Origin: an uncultured Halomonas sp.
GTDB lineage: Bacteria > Pseudomonadota > Gammaproteobacteria > Pseudomonadales > Halomonadaceae
Direction of reading: 5' to 3'
Assembly (NCBI RefSeq): GCF_946887195.1
Contig: NZ_CAMPKE010000006.1
Coordinates: forward strand, 1-64,000
DNA length: 64,000 bases
Shown here one piece after another: positions 20,941 through 29,749 of this stretch. The position numbers were made by a program, and so were the translations under genes. The notes under the pieces were generated by a model. The model was not told the DNA's origin. It saw only the letters and a program-made list of their open reading frames with translations, and did not search any database. Within the stretch, counting starts at the first letter, position 1. Every line of letters starts with the position of its first letter.

Positions 20941-21396
20941 ATGCCGATGAACGCCATCGAGTTGCTCACGAAGGATCACGACAAGGTTCGCGATCTGCTC
21001 AAACAATTGGTGAACACCACGGAAAGGGCCGAGAAGAAGCGTACCGAACTGATTGCCAAGCTCGAGAAGGAAGTAAAGGTTCATACCCAGATCGAAGAGG
21101 AGATCTTCTATCCTGCCTTCAAGGAGAGCAATGGCAAGGATAACGACAAGATGTACTACGAGGCCTGCGAAGAGCATCGCGCCGTGGAGGATCTCGTCCT
21201 GCCGGATCTCAAGAAGGCGAACCCCGGGGGCACCGAATTCTCGGGCCGGGCGAAGGTACTCAAGGAACTTCTCGAGCATCACGCCGACGAAGAGGAAGAG
21301 GAGATGTTCGCTCAGGCGCGCAAGACGTTGTCCGAAAGCCAGCTCAATGAACTCGGCGACAAGATGGCGGCGCGCAAGAAGGAGCTGACGTCGTAG
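20941..21396 (+). CDS. Hemerythrin HHE-domain protein
   Basis: The 151-residue protein has the hemerythrin-like cation-binding pattern: LLTKDHDKVRDLLKQ, KVHTQIEEEIFYPAF, EACEEHRAVEDLV and LEHHADEEEEEMF supply the His and Glu ligands of a di-iron site across four helices. AGGAGGTAAC lies directly before the ATG at 20941; a longer frame from 20923 would put the ribosome site inside the gene. Roles for such proteins include oxygen or iron sensing and repair of iron centres; which applies here is unknown. Confidence 0.88.
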   Translation: MPMNAIELLTKDHDKVRDLLKQLVNTTERAEKKRTELIAKLEKEVKVHTQIEEEIFYPAFKESNGKDNDKMYYEACEEHRAVEDLVLPDLKKANPGGTEFSGRAKVLKELLEHHADEEEEEMFAQARKTLSESQLNELGDKMAARKKELTS

Positions 21397-21431
21397 TCGG
21401 CGACGCCGGCATGACTCCCACATAGGGCAGG

Positions 21432-21462
21432 GCGCCCCGGTCGCCATGCGGCTCCGGGGTGC
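21432..21462 (+). terminator. Possible terminator after the hemerythrin gene
   Basis: GCGCCCCGG and CCGGGGTGC pair as a 9-base stem (one G-T pair) around a 13-base loop, 36 bases beyond the hemerythrin stop. The following bases are only weakly T-rich. Confidence 0.4.
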
Positions 21463-21502
21463 GTTGCGTTCTGCCTGTTCATTCACCCGACAAGAGACAT
21501 CG

Positions 21503-23086
21503 ATGTTCGGTTATCCGCGGTTTCTCTACTTCTCGTATCTCGCCCTCATGCTCGTTGTCGGCATCCTGCTGGCGATCTGGGCGCCGCTCTGGCTGCTGGT
21601 ATGGTCGTTCTTCGCCCTGCTGGCCGTAATCGGTGCCCGGGATCTGCGCTCGCGCCACAACGTGCTGCGCAACTACCCGGTGCTGGGACATCTGCGCTAT
21701 ATGCTCGAGTTCATCCGGCCAGAGCTGCGCCAGTACTTCTTCGAAACCGAGCAGAGCGGCCGACCGTTCAATCGCGAGCAGCGTCGAATCGTGCATGCCC
21801 GGGCCAACGGCTTGCCGGATACCGCACCATTCGGCACGCGGCGGGATGTCGAGGACGCCGGCTTCAATTTCATCCAGCACTCCATCGCGCCTAAGAAGAT
21901 CGATCCGAGTTGGGCGCGCATTAAGGTCGGTGGACCGCAGTGCACGGCCCCCTATGATTCGTCCCGCCTGAACATTTCGGCGATGAGCTTTGGCGCGCTG
22001 TCGGGCAATGCGGTACTGGCGATGAACAAGGGCGCGAAACTCGGTAATTTCGCCCAGGATACCGGCGAGGGCGCGATCAGCCCCTACCATCGTGAACACG
22101 GCGGCGACATCATCTGGGAAATCGCCAGCGGTTACTTCGGATGTCGCCACGATGATGGCAATTTCGACCCCGACGAATTTGCCAGAAAAGCCTGCACCGA
22201 GCAGGTCAAGATGATCGAGATCAAGCTTTCGCAGGGCGCCAAACCCGGCCATGGTGGACTATTGCCAGGCTCCAAGGTCAACGCTGAAATTGCCTCGACC
22301 CGTGAAATCGAACCGGGCAAGGATTGCCTGTCGCCTGCCATGCATCCCGAGTTCGATTCCCCTATCGGGCTGCTGCGGTTCGTGCAACGGCTACGCGAGT
22401 TGTGTGGCGGCAAGCCGGTCGGCTTCAAGCTCTGCCTGGGTAAGCGCGATGAATTCATGGGCATCTGCAAGGCCATGCTCGAAACCGGCATTCAGCCGGA
22501 TTTCATCACCGTTGATGGTGCCGAAGGCGGCACTGGCGCGGCACCCGCGGAGTTTTCCGATTTCGTCGGTACGTATATCAATGAAGCGCTGCCATTCGTA
22601 CACAACTGCCTGATCGGTATCGGCAAGCGCGACGAAATACGCATTATCGCCAGCGGCAAGGTCGCCATGGGGTTCGATATGATCACCAAGATTTCGCTAG
22701 GCGCCGACATGTGCAACGCGGCGCGCGCCTTCATGTTTTCGGTGGGCTGTATTCAGGCACAACGTTGCCACACCAATACCTGCCCAACCGGTGTCGCGAC
22801 CCAGGACCCGGCCCGGACCAAGGCGCTGGATGTCGATTCCAAGGCGCAATGGGTGCGTAATTTCCACGACGCCACCATCGCATCGTTTCTGGATATCATG
22901 GGTGCGCTGGGTGTCGACAGCCCCGATGAACTGGGTCCGGAGCGTATTTATCACCGGCCCAGTCACGGCCCCGCGTGTACTTATCGCGATTTGCATCCCC
23001 AGGTGGGTGCCGGCGACTTCCTGGCTGGCAGAGTTCCCGACGCTTACGCCGAGGACTGGGCACACGCCAGCGCCCAGCGCTTTTAA
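21503..23086 (+). CDS. FMN-binding glutamate synthase family protein, copy 1
   Basis: Two hydrophobic segments at the N-terminus (residues ~8-48) anchor this 527-residue protein to the membrane. The rest is the glutamate-synthase central/FMN barrel: LNISAMSFGALSGNAV, DTGEGAISPYHR, KLSQGAKPGHGGLLPG, FITVDGAEGGTGAAP, and a cysteine cluster CIQAQRCHTNTCPTGVATQ like the 3Fe-4S loop of GltB. It has no glutaminase domain and no GltD-type partner beside it, so the amino donor and true reaction are unclear. A homologue of the same design lies at 29750-31429. The start MFGYPRFLYF at 21503 is preferred to the longer frame from 21446. Confidence 0.88.
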   Translation: MFGYPRFLYFSYLALMLVVGILLAIWAPLWLLVWSFFALLAVIGARDLRSRHNVLRNYPVLGHLRYMLEFIRPELRQYFFETEQSGRPFNREQRRIVHARANGLPDTAPFGTRRDVEDAGFNFIQHSIAPKKIDPSWARIKVGGPQCTAPYDSSRLNISAMSFGALSGNAVLAMNKGAKLGNFAQDTGEGAISPYHREHGGDIIWEIASGYFGCRHDDGNFDPDEFARKACTEQVKMIEIKLSQGAKPGHGGLLPGSKVNAEIASTREIEPGKDCLSPAMHPEFDSPIGLLRFVQRLRELCGGKPVGFKLCLGKRDEFMGICKAMLETGIQPDFITVDGAEGGTGAAPAEFSDFVGTYINEALPFVHNCLIGIGKRDEIRIIASGKVAMGFDMITKISLGADMCNAARAFMFSVGCIQAQRCHTNTCPTGVATQDPARTKALDVDSKAQWVRNFHDATIASFLDIMGALGVDSPDELGPERIYHRPSHGPACTYRDLHPQVGAGDFLAGRVPDAYAEDWAHASAQRF

Positions 23087-23103
23087 TGCCGCACCGCACT
23101 CCC

Positions 23104-23146
23104 GGGCGATAAGCGGCGCGAGGTTCGATCGCCCAGCGGCTTTTTT
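23104..23146 (+). terminator. Probable terminator after glutamate-synthase-like gene 1
   Basis: GGGCGAT and ATCGCCC are perfect 7-base arms around a 17-base interior, followed within six bases by a run of six Ts (23141-23146). It would separate this gene from the EctC-like operon. Confidence 0.55.
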
Positions 23147-23278
23147 CGGCGCGGAATCGATTGAAAGCCGGTACTAGCTGGCTAACGAAATTCCCGGGTA
23201 CTAGGCTGAAATAGACGGATAGCCAAGCAAGTCGCCGGCAGTCCGCTTGGCACGACATCGAAGCAAAAGGGAGGAAAC

Positions 23279-23680
23279 ATGATCATACGCGATCGCAAGG
23301 ACGCGGAAGCCAATGAAATCAACGAGGAAAAGTGGATCAGTCGTCGCTACACACTTCGTGCGGATGGCATGGGTCACTCGGTGCATGAAACCGTCATCAA
23401 GCCGGGTCAGGAAATCCATATGTGGTACAAGAACCACAAGGAGACCGTGCTGTGCATCGAAGGCGAGGGCCAGATCGAGGATCTCACCGAAGGTGGCAAA
23501 TGGAAGCTGACCCCGGGGGTGCTCTACGCGCTCGATAAGCACCAGCAACATATTCTCAGCAGCGAAAACGGCATGACCGTGATTTGCGTGTTTTCGCCCT
23601 CACTGGTGGGGCCGGAAGATCATGACGAGCAGGGCAGCTACCCCTTGCTCGACGACGATGGCACGGTGATCAAGAGATGA
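23279..23680 (+). CDS. Ectoine synthase-like (EctC family) cupin enzyme
   Basis: This 133-residue single-domain cupin aligns with EctC, which closes the ectoine ring by dehydration. Counting residues by hand against the Paenibacillus lautus enzyme, every known site is kept at a constant offset of two: iron ligands E55, Y83 and H91; substrate-site residues T38, Y50, H53, F105, E113 and H115. The segments WYKNHKETVLCIEGEG and CVFSPSLVGPEDH show this best. The protein is nevertheless clearly divergent from standard EctC, carries an extended C-terminus (PLLDDDGTVIKR), and is not next to ectA or ectB. The strong site GGGAGGAAAC precedes the ATG. It overlaps the aminotransferase gene by four bases (ATGA), so the two are probably co-translated and act in one pathway. 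Substrate unknown. Confidence 0.85.
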   Translation: MIIRDRKDAEANEINEEKWISRRYTLRADGMGHSVHETVIKPGQEIHMWYKNHKETVLCIEGEGQIEDLTEGGKWKLTPGVLYALDKHQQHILSSENGMTVICVFSPSLVGPEDHDEQGSYPLLDDDGTVIKR

Positions 23681-24885
23681 GTATCACACGTCACGACGAC
23701 TACCATTTTCGCATCGCGAGACGCGTGGAAGACATTTCCGCCTCGTCGATATTCCGCATCAATCGGCGCGCCCACGAGTTGATCGAGCAAGGGTACGATA
23801 TCATGCGCCTCGATGCCGGCGAGCCCGACTTCGATACGCCCGAGCCGATCATCGATGCCGCCAAGGCGGCACTCGATGCAGGATATACCCGCTACACGCC
23901 AATCGGTGGCTTGCCTGGCTTGAAGGAAGCGATCCGCCAAAAGTTCAAGCGCGACAATGCCCTGCATTACAACGAGGATGAAATCCTGGTGACCTGCGGT
24001 GCCAAGCAGGCATTGTTCGATGCTTGCATGACACTGTTGCAGCCCATGGACGAGGCCGTGATTCCGACGCCCCATTGGGGCAGCTATCCGGCCATGGTCA
24101 AGCTTACCTGGGCGCGGATCGTCGAAGCGCGCACCACCTATGACAATGGCTTCATACTGACCCCCGACGAACTCGATGCCAGCCTGAGTTCGCGGACCCG
24201 CGTGGTGTTTCTCAACACGCCCACCAATCCGACCGGTCAGGTCTACGACCGTGAAGCACTATCCGCGCTGGGCGATGTGCTGCTGGATTACCCGGATGTT
24301 TTCGTGCTCTCGGACGATATCTACGAGCACCTGCGCTACACCGGCGAGCCTTATTGCAACATTCTGAATGTATGCCCATCGCTGAAAGACCGCACACTGG
24401 CGATCAATGGGGTTTCCAAGGCCTATGCCATGACTGGCTGGCGCGTGGGTTTCGCCGCCGGGCCGGCCCACTTGATCGCCGAAATGCAGAAATTGCAGGG
24501 CCAGAGTACCTCGCACACCGCCGCGGTGTCGCAGAAGGCCGCCGAAGCGGCATTGAACGGCGGTCTGGATACGGTACACACCATGGTCGATCAATTCGCC
24601 GCACGCGCCCGCAAGGTCGAGCAAGGGCTGGCCAGGATCGATAGGATCGATTGTCTCCCGGCCCAGGGCAGCTTCTATTGCCTGCCGGACTTCTCCCGCG
24701 TGATCGAATCGCTCGACGGCGTCGATGACGATCAGCAACTCGGCGATTGGCTACTCGATGAGCTAGGCATTGCCATGGTGCCGGGGTCGAGCTTTGGCGC
24801 GCCGGGTCATATGCGCCTATCGTTCGCCGCCGCCGAAGAAACGCTCGACGAGGGACTGAAACGCTTACAGGATGCGTTCGGCTAG
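23677..24885 (+). CDS. Class I/II pyridoxal-phosphate aminotransferase
   Basis: This 402-residue fold-type I enzyme resembles aspartate/aromatic aminotransferases of the AspC-gamma group. The N-terminal glycine strand is LDAGEPDFDTPEP; PLP contacts lie in CGAKQALFDAC, NTPTNPTGQVYDREAL and SDDIYEHLRY; the Schiff-base lysine is K248 in NGVSKAYAMTGWRVG; and a C-terminal arginine in HMRLSFA would bind the substrate carboxylate. The ATG lies within the stop of the EctC-like gene (ATGA). Coupling suggests that it makes or uses the amino substrate of the EctC-like cyclase. It differs from EctB, the diaminobutyrate aminotransferase of the ectoine pathway, which belongs to the class III family. Confidence 0.9.
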   Translation: MSITRHDDYHFRIARRVEDISASSIFRINRRAHELIEQGYDIMRLDAGEPDFDTPEPIIDAAKAALDAGYTRYTPIGGLPGLKEAIRQKFKRDNALHYNEDEILVTCGAKQALFDACMTLLQPMDEAVIPTPHWGSYPAMVKLTWARIVEARTTYDNGFILTPDELDASLSSRTRVVFLNTPTNPTGQVYDREALSALGDVLLDYPDVFVLSDDIYEHLRYTGEPYCNILNVCPSLKDRTLAINGVSKAYAMTGWRVGFAAGPAHLIAEMQKLQGQSTSHTAAVSQKAAEAALNGGLDTVHTMVDQFAARARKVEQGLARIDRIDCLPAQGSFYCLPDFSRVIESLDGVDDDQQLGDWLLDELGIAMVPGSSFGAPGHMRLSFAAAEETLDEGLKRLQDAFG

Positions 24886-24998
24886 GCGCTCTCACGGTAT
24901 CGCAATTCGCCCCTCGATAATGCCGCGGCCAGCTCGGTGCCGATGTAACTGCCGGTTATGAGTTGGGCTTTCGTGCTATTGGTCGTATTCCGTCTTCC

Positions 24999-26249
24999 TC
25001 AATCGCGTGCCACGACGTTGCGAATGCGAAAACGATCCTTGGGCGCCGCCGGTAGGTCGGATAGATCCACCGCCAGGTTCTGCCGTGGCACGTCGTATGT
25101 CATCGCGGACGTGAGCTTGTCGATGGCGATCTCGATCAATGCGACGGCGACGCCTTCGCCGGGACAACGGTGACCGTTGTAGAGATCGCCGCCACCCTGG
25201 GGAATGAACGCATAGCCGGCATCGTTGCCGGAGGCGAAGCGTTCGGGGCGGAAGGCATCGGGCGCTTCCCAGCTTCGTGGATCGTGATTGGTGCCATAGA
25301 TGTCCAGCAGCACCCAGTCGCCATGCGCGAAGCGGTGATCGCGCCACTCGAACGGCTCGCGAACGCGGCCGCCAATCATCGGAAAGAACGGGTAGAAGCG
25401 GCGAACTTCCTGCGCGAATGCACGCCTGGCTGCCTCGCCCCCGCCATGTAGCGACTCGCGCGCCTGCGGGTAGTCATGAAGCGCCAGCGCGGCATAAGCG
25501 ATGAAACGGCCGACCGCCACGATCGGGCGCAGCACATTGAGCAACTCGACGGCGGCGTCGTTCTCATCCAGCCACCGGCCTTGCCTATCGCGATGATAGG
25601 CGATCAGCGCCGCCGGGCTGCCGTCGGCCGGTAATAGCTCGTCCTTGCGAATCTGCCGGATGATCTCCTCCGCCCAGCGCTCGGTGTGGCGGCGCAGCCA
25701 TAACCCGCGCCAGCTACGCGGGCCGACGGATGCCGCGCCATCCAGCATCGCGGCGAATTCACGCGTTCGTTTTTGTGCCTGCGTGGCGTTCAGCGGTACA
25801 TCGGCCCATGCGCAGGCGATGCGACAGAGCAGCTCGCGCGCGGCATTCATCAGCACGATCTCATCGTCGCGCTGCCACCGCTCGATGGCTTGCTGCCACT
25901 GGCTTGTTGCGATCGTGTGCAAACGCTGCATCTGCTCGGGGGTCATCATCTCCATGAACAGTTGCTTGCGATGACGATGTGCGTCGCCATCGAGTGGCTG
26001 CACGCTGCCTTTGTCCTGCAGTAGCCGCATCGTGATGGGCGGCATCGCCCCTTGCCGGGTGAATCGACCGGGATGGTAGAACATGCGCGCGGCATCTTCG
26101 CCGAGTACGCAATACGCCGTTTTCAGCATCAATCGGGTGGTGAAGATATCGGATCGATAACGCGCGCAACGGCTGGATATGAAGGTATAACCCTCCTTCA
26201 ATAGCGCCAGCGAATTATCCAGCCCAGGGTCGTGGGGAATGCCTGCCAT
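24999..26249 (-). CDS. Cytochrome P450 peroxygenase, CYP152 family
   Basis: CYP152 enzymes use hydrogen peroxide directly to hydroxylate fatty acids. The 416-residue product matches the Bacillus P450-BSbeta group in length and motifs: NVLRPIVAVGRF with the substrate-carboxylate-binding Arg-Pro, EVRRFYPFFP, and the haem loop IPQGGGDLYNGHRCPGEG with the axial Cys. At the position that is His85 in the decarboxylase OleT, this protein has Gln (GSVQPLDGDAHRHRK), as in the hydroxylases, so hydroxylation rather than alkene formation is predicted. The frame extends upstream, but AAGGAGG before the ATG at 26249 and the start MAGIPHDPGLDNSLALL fix the start. Confidence 0.9.
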   Translation of the reverse strand: MAGIPHDPGLDNSLALLKEGYTFISSRCARYRSDIFTTRLMLKTAYCVLGEDAARMFYHPGRFTRQGAMPPITMRLLQDKGSVQPLDGDAHRHRKQLFMEMMTPEQMQRLHTIATSQWQQAIERWQRDDEIVLMNAARELLCRIACAWADVPLNATQAQKRTREFAAMLDGAASVGPRSWRGLWLRRHTERWAEEIIRQIRKDELLPADGSPAALIAYHRDRQGRWLDENDAAVELLNVLRPIVAVGRFIAYAALALHDYPQARESLHGGGEAARRAFAQEVRRFYPFFPMIGGRVREPFEWRDHRFAHGDWVLLDIYGTNHDPRSWEAPDAFRPERFASGNDAGYAFIPQGGGDLYNGHRCPGEGVAVALIEIAIDKLTSAMTYDVPRQNLAVDLSDLPAAPKDRFRIRNVVARD

Positions 26250-26604
26250 GACGTCGGGCCTCCTTGTCCGAACGTAAAACGACCGATCACTCAGCACTCA
26301 GCACTCAGCACTCAGCGTAGATCAACGGCGGGGCTTACCGGTAATGGAAAGCAGCAAACGTAATGTCTTGTTGCCAGCGGCCAAAACGGCACCCTCATCG
26401 CCTGACGTCATAGCAACCCTGAACTATGGTGATTTCAGAAAGCTTCTAGGTCTCATCGCCGCTTTCGATATTCGCTAGGGCGGTGATGGCGTAACGGGCA
26501 GGGATGGTCCCGTTCTATCCTGATGGCGCTAGCATTACGGCATCTGGACTCCGATCAGGGCGCTTCCCTGGCATAGGGCTTGAATCGGCTACAAGGAGGT
26601 AGGT
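26250..26604. promoter_or_regulatory. Divergent promoter region between the P450 and alcohol dehydrogenase genes
   Basis: This 355-base gap contains no gene. It must carry the leftward P450 promoter (with the ACTCAGC repeat) and the rightward dehydrogenase promoter. No consensus sigma-70 pair was convincing on either side. Confidence 0.5.
26289..26316. repeat. Four perfect copies of a 7-base tandem repeat
   Basis: ACTCAGC is repeated four times without error, 40-67 bases upstream of the P450 ATG, in its promoter or leader. Such heptamer tracts can change length by slippage. Confidence 0.9.
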
Positions 26605-27774
26605 ATGAAAGCGCTCTGTTGGCACGGGAAGACGGACGTTCGCTACGACACGGTCCCCGATCCCACTATCGAGCACCCACGCGATGCGATCGTCAAAGTC
26701 AGTTGCTGCGCGATCTGCGGCTCCGATCTGCACCTTTACGATCACGTCATCCCGACCATGGAATCCGGCGATGTGCTCGGTCACGAATTCATGGGCGAGG
26801 TGGTCGAGGTCGGCGCTGAAAACAAGGCGCTCAAAGTCGGCGATCGCATCGTCGTACCGTTTACCATCATCTGCGGTGAATGCGATCAGTGCCGGCGTGG
26901 CAATTTCTCGGCTTGCGAACGTTCCAACCGCAATAAAGCCCTGGCCGACAAGGCCTTCGGCCACGCTGGCGCCGGCCTGTTCGGCTATTCCCATCTAACC
27001 GGGGGCTATGCGGGCGGACAGGCCGAATATGTGCGCGTTCCCTTCGCCGACGCGACGCACGTCAAAGTGCCGGACAGCCTGACCGATGAGCAGGTGCTGT
27101 TCCTCGGCGATATCTTCCCGACGGGCTGGCAGGCCGTCGTGCAGTGCGATATTCAGCCGACCGACACGGTGGTGATCTGGGGCGCGGGGCCGGTCGGCCA
27201 GTTCTGCGTGCGTAGCGCGGTGCTGCTCGGCGCACGCCAGATCATCGTGATCGACAACGTGCCGGAGCGCCTCTCGATGGCCGAAGCCGGTGGCGCGACG
27301 ACCATCAACTTCGATGACGAAAGCGTACTCGAACGGCTGAACGATCTGACTGCCGGCAAAGGGCCCGAGAAATGCATCGACGCGGTCGGTCTCGAGGCGC
27401 ATGCCACCCGCTCGCTCGACTCCATCTACGATCGCATCAAGCAGGCGGCGATGCTCGAAACCGACCGAGCGCACGTGCTTCGCGAGATGATTTACGTCTG
27501 TCGCCCCGCGGGCGTGCTATCGATTCCCGGCGTTTATGGTGGCTTGGCCGACAAGATCCCGGTTGGCGCGCTGATGAACAAGGGCCTGACGGTGCGCACC
27601 GGCCAGACCCACGTGAACCGCTGGACCAGCGATCTGCTACACCGCATCGAAGGCGGCCAGATCGACCCTTCGTTCGTCATCACCCACAGCGTCGGCCTCG
27701 ATCAAGGGCCTGAAATGTACAAGACCTTTCGCGACAAGCAGGACGGCTGCGTCAAGGTCATCCTGAAACCCTGA
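26605..27774 (+). CDS. Zinc-dependent alcohol dehydrogenase (formaldehyde dehydrogenase-like)
   Basis: This 389-residue medium-chain dehydrogenase has the catalytic zinc region [12 protein letters not shown] and [12 protein letters not shown], the structural zinc loop [15 protein letters not shown], and the NAD-binding [11 protein letters not shown]. The long insertion after the structural zinc ([31 protein letters not shown]) is typical of the glutathione-independent formaldehyde dehydrogenase-like group. AAGGAGGTAGGT precedes the ATG. The substrate cannot be told from sequence. The small membrane-like gene at 27796 follows after 21 bases with its own strong ribosome site, so an operon is likely. 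Confidence 0.9.
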   Translation: MKALCWHGKTDVRYDTVPDPTIEHPRDAIVKVSCCAICGSDLHLYDHVIPTMESGDVLGHEFMGEVVEVGAENKALKVGDRIVVPFTIICGECDQCRRGNFSACERSNRNKALADKAFGHAGAGLFGYSHLTGGYAGGQAEYVRVPFADATHVKVPDSLTDEQVLFLGDIFPTGWQAVVQCDIQPTDTVVIWGAGPVGQFCVRSAVLLGARQIIVIDNVPERLSMAEAGGATTINFDDESVLERLNDLTAGKGPEKCIDAVGLEAHATRSLDSIYDRIKQAAMLETDRAHVLREMIYVCRPAGVLSIPGVYGGLADKIPVGALMNKGLTVRTGQTHVNRWTSDLLHRIEGGQIDPSFVITHSVGLDQGPEMYKTFRDKQDGCVKVILKP

Positions 27775-27795
27775 GCATAGCGACAAGGAGGAGCT

Positions 27796-28320
27796 ATGAG
27801 CCATAACAGCATGAGTCATTCGATGAGCGCCAATGATCGGCTCGCTCGCGGACTTGGCTGGTTCAGCCTCGGTCTCGGTCTATTCGAATTGTTTGCGCCA
27901 CGCAAACTGACCGGCGCGCTCGGCATGCATGGCAAGGAAACGCTGGTGCGTGCCTACGGCGCGCGTGAAATCGTCGCGGGGATCGGTGCGCTCTCGGACA
28001 ATCCAACGCCGGCAATCTGGAGCCGGGTCGGCGGCGACGCGATGGATCTCGCGACGCTGACGCCCGCGCTCAGCAACGACAATCCCAAGAAGCGCAATGC
28101 CTGCATTGCGGTGGGCATCTTGCTCGGAGCAGCGGCGATCGATCTCTACTGTGCCCAGGCGCTCGGTCGCAGGCACGAGCGATTGGCGGGGCCCACGCCG
28201 GATTACAGCGACCGCAGCGGTTTCTCGCGCTCGGCCGCTGCCATGCGGGGTGCGGCGAGCGATTTCGAAACGCCCAGGGAGATGCGTCACGAGCTACCCA
28301 GTCCACGCTACGAAGGCTAA
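27796..28320 (+). CDS. Hypothetical protein with hydrophobic segments
   Basis: The 174-residue product has a Ser/His/Met-rich N-terminus, a hydrophobic segment at about 18-36 (GLGWFSLGLGLFELFAP), a conserved-looking REIVAGIGAL stretch, and another hydrophobic segment near 103-120 (CIAVGILLGAAAIDLYCAQAL), then a polar tail. The pattern (LGLFELFAP ... GAREIVAGIGAL) is shared with small membrane proteins often fused to, or encoded near, cyclase/dehydrase (SRPBCC) proteins. Function unknown. It is probably co-transcribed with the alcohol dehydrogenase. Confidence 0.7.
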   Translation: MSHNSMSHSMSANDRLARGLGWFSLGLGLFELFAPRKLTGALGMHGKETLVRAYGAREIVAGIGALSDNPTPAIWSRVGGDAMDLATLTPALSNDNPKKRNACIAVGILLGAAAIDLYCAQALGRRHERLAGPTPDYSDRSGFSRSAAAMRGAASDFETPREMRHELPSPRYEG

Positions 28321-28409
28321 ACGTATGGGCGGCGGCCAAGTTGATAGCGCGCTGCGAAGACCTGCCGCTGGGCACGTCCCTGCCGCTGGACAGGTTCTGG
28401 TGTGTGTCC

Positions 28410-29660
28410 TTACTTCGCGTATGACTCGGATACGGCTTGGCGTGAGCCGCGTTCGATATCGGGCAACCACAGCGCGACGATACCCAGCAGGGGCAGAAAC
28501 GCGCATAGCTGGTAAACGACGACGATGCTGGTCGTATCCGCCAGATAGCCGAGTACCGCGGCGCCGATGCCGCCCATGCCGAAGGCGAAACCGAAGAACA
28601 GCCCGGCGATCAGGCCGACCCTGCCCGGCACCAGTTCCTGCGCGTAGACCACGATGGCGGAAAACGCCGAAGCCAGTACCAGCCCGATGATCACCACCAG
28701 TACGCCGGTCCAGAACAGATCGGCATGGGGTAGTAGTAGCGTGAAAGGCGCTACGCCGAGAATCGAGCCCCAGATCACGACCTTGCGTCCGATACGATCG
28801 CCGATAGGGCCGCCAGCCACGGTTCCCACGGCTACTGAAGCCAGAAACAGGAACAGATAGAGCTGGGCGCTCTGTACCGATAACGCGAAGCGCTCGATGA
28901 GATAGAACGTGAAATAGCTGCTCAGGCTGGCCAGGTAGAAATACTTCGAAAAGATCAGCATGCCGAGGAGACCGAGGGTGACGAGCACCCGGCGACGGCT
29001 CAGCGCAACGAGATCGGCGCCCTGGCGCGGCTTGCGAACCAGCAGCGCCTGGTTGCCGGCATACCAGCGTCCGATCTGAAACAGCACCGCGATGCCGATC
29101 AGCGCCGCCAGCGAGAACCAGGCCACGCTGCCCTGGCCGTGAGGAATGATCAGCAGTGCCGCCAACAAAGGCCCGAGTGCCGAGCCGACATTGCCGCCCA
29201 CCTGAAACAGCGACTGCGCGAGCCCATGGCGGGAGCCCGATGCCATGCGTGCCACTCGCGACGCCTCGGGATGAAAGATCGACGAACCGGTGCCGACCAG
29301 CACGGCGGCGAGCAGCAGGTAGAGATAGGAGGGCGCTACCGACAGTAGCAACAGGCCGGTGAGTGTGAAGCCCATGCCAATGGCCAGCGAATACGGCAAC
29401 GGGCGTTTGTCGGTATACAGGCCGACCCAGGGCTGCAGCAGTGACGCGGCGAGCTGATAGGTCAGCGTGATCAACCCGATCTGCGCGAAACTCAGCTCGA
29501 AGGTGCCCTTCAGCATCGGATAGATGGCCAGCAGCACCGACTGGATCATGTCGTTCATCATGTGCGCGACACTGATGCCGCCGAGTACCTTGAACGAGGT
29601 CGTGGCGCCAGGGGAGCCTGCGGGGCTGGCAGTGGCCTGCGATGTCGGGGCGGTCTTCAT
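28410..29660 (-). CDS. fsr: MFS exporter, fosmidomycin-resistance (Fsr) type
   Basis: The 416-residue, 12-TM protein begins with a polar stretch and then VLGGISVAHMMNDMIQSVLLAIYPMLK, the signature start of the Fsr branch of the major facilitator family. Other family motifs are GLYTDKRPLPYSLAIGMG in loop 2-3, GTGSSIFHPEASRVARMASG and GPIGDRIGRKVV in loop 8-9. It is expected to pump small toxic compounds out of the cell; fosmidomycin is only the known substrate of the E. coli member. It faces gene 27796 tail to tail. Confidence 0.88.
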   Translation of the reverse strand: MKTAPTSQATASPAGSPGATTSFKVLGGISVAHMMNDMIQSVLLAIYPMLKGTFELSFAQIGLITLTYQLAASLLQPWVGLYTDKRPLPYSLAIGMGFTLTGLLLLSVAPSYLYLLLAAVLVGTGSSIFHPEASRVARMASGSRHGLAQSLFQVGGNVGSALGPLLAALLIIPHGQGSVAWFSLAALIGIAVLFQIGRWYAGNQALLVRKPRQGADLVALSRRRVLVTLGLLGMLIFSKYFYLASLSSYFTFYLIERFALSVQSAQLYLFLFLASVAVGTVAGGPIGDRIGRKVVIWGSILGVAPFTLLLPHADLFWTGVLVVIIGLVLASAFSAIVVYAQELVPGRVGLIAGLFFGFAFGMGGIGAAVLGYLADTTSIVVVYQLCAFLPLLGIVALWLPDIERGSRQAVSESYAK

Positions 29661-29749
29661 GAATTGGCGCCTGATGCAGCGATCGATGTTCCCATACTAG
29701 CGTGAATCGCGCTTGCGGGAACGCCGAACCTCATGCGCACGCCCTGTTT

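Noticed and set aside
23279..23680. Ordinary ectC of an ectABC operon
   Set aside because: Neither ectA nor ectB is adjacent, and the following gene is a class I/II aminotransferase rather than the class III EctB.
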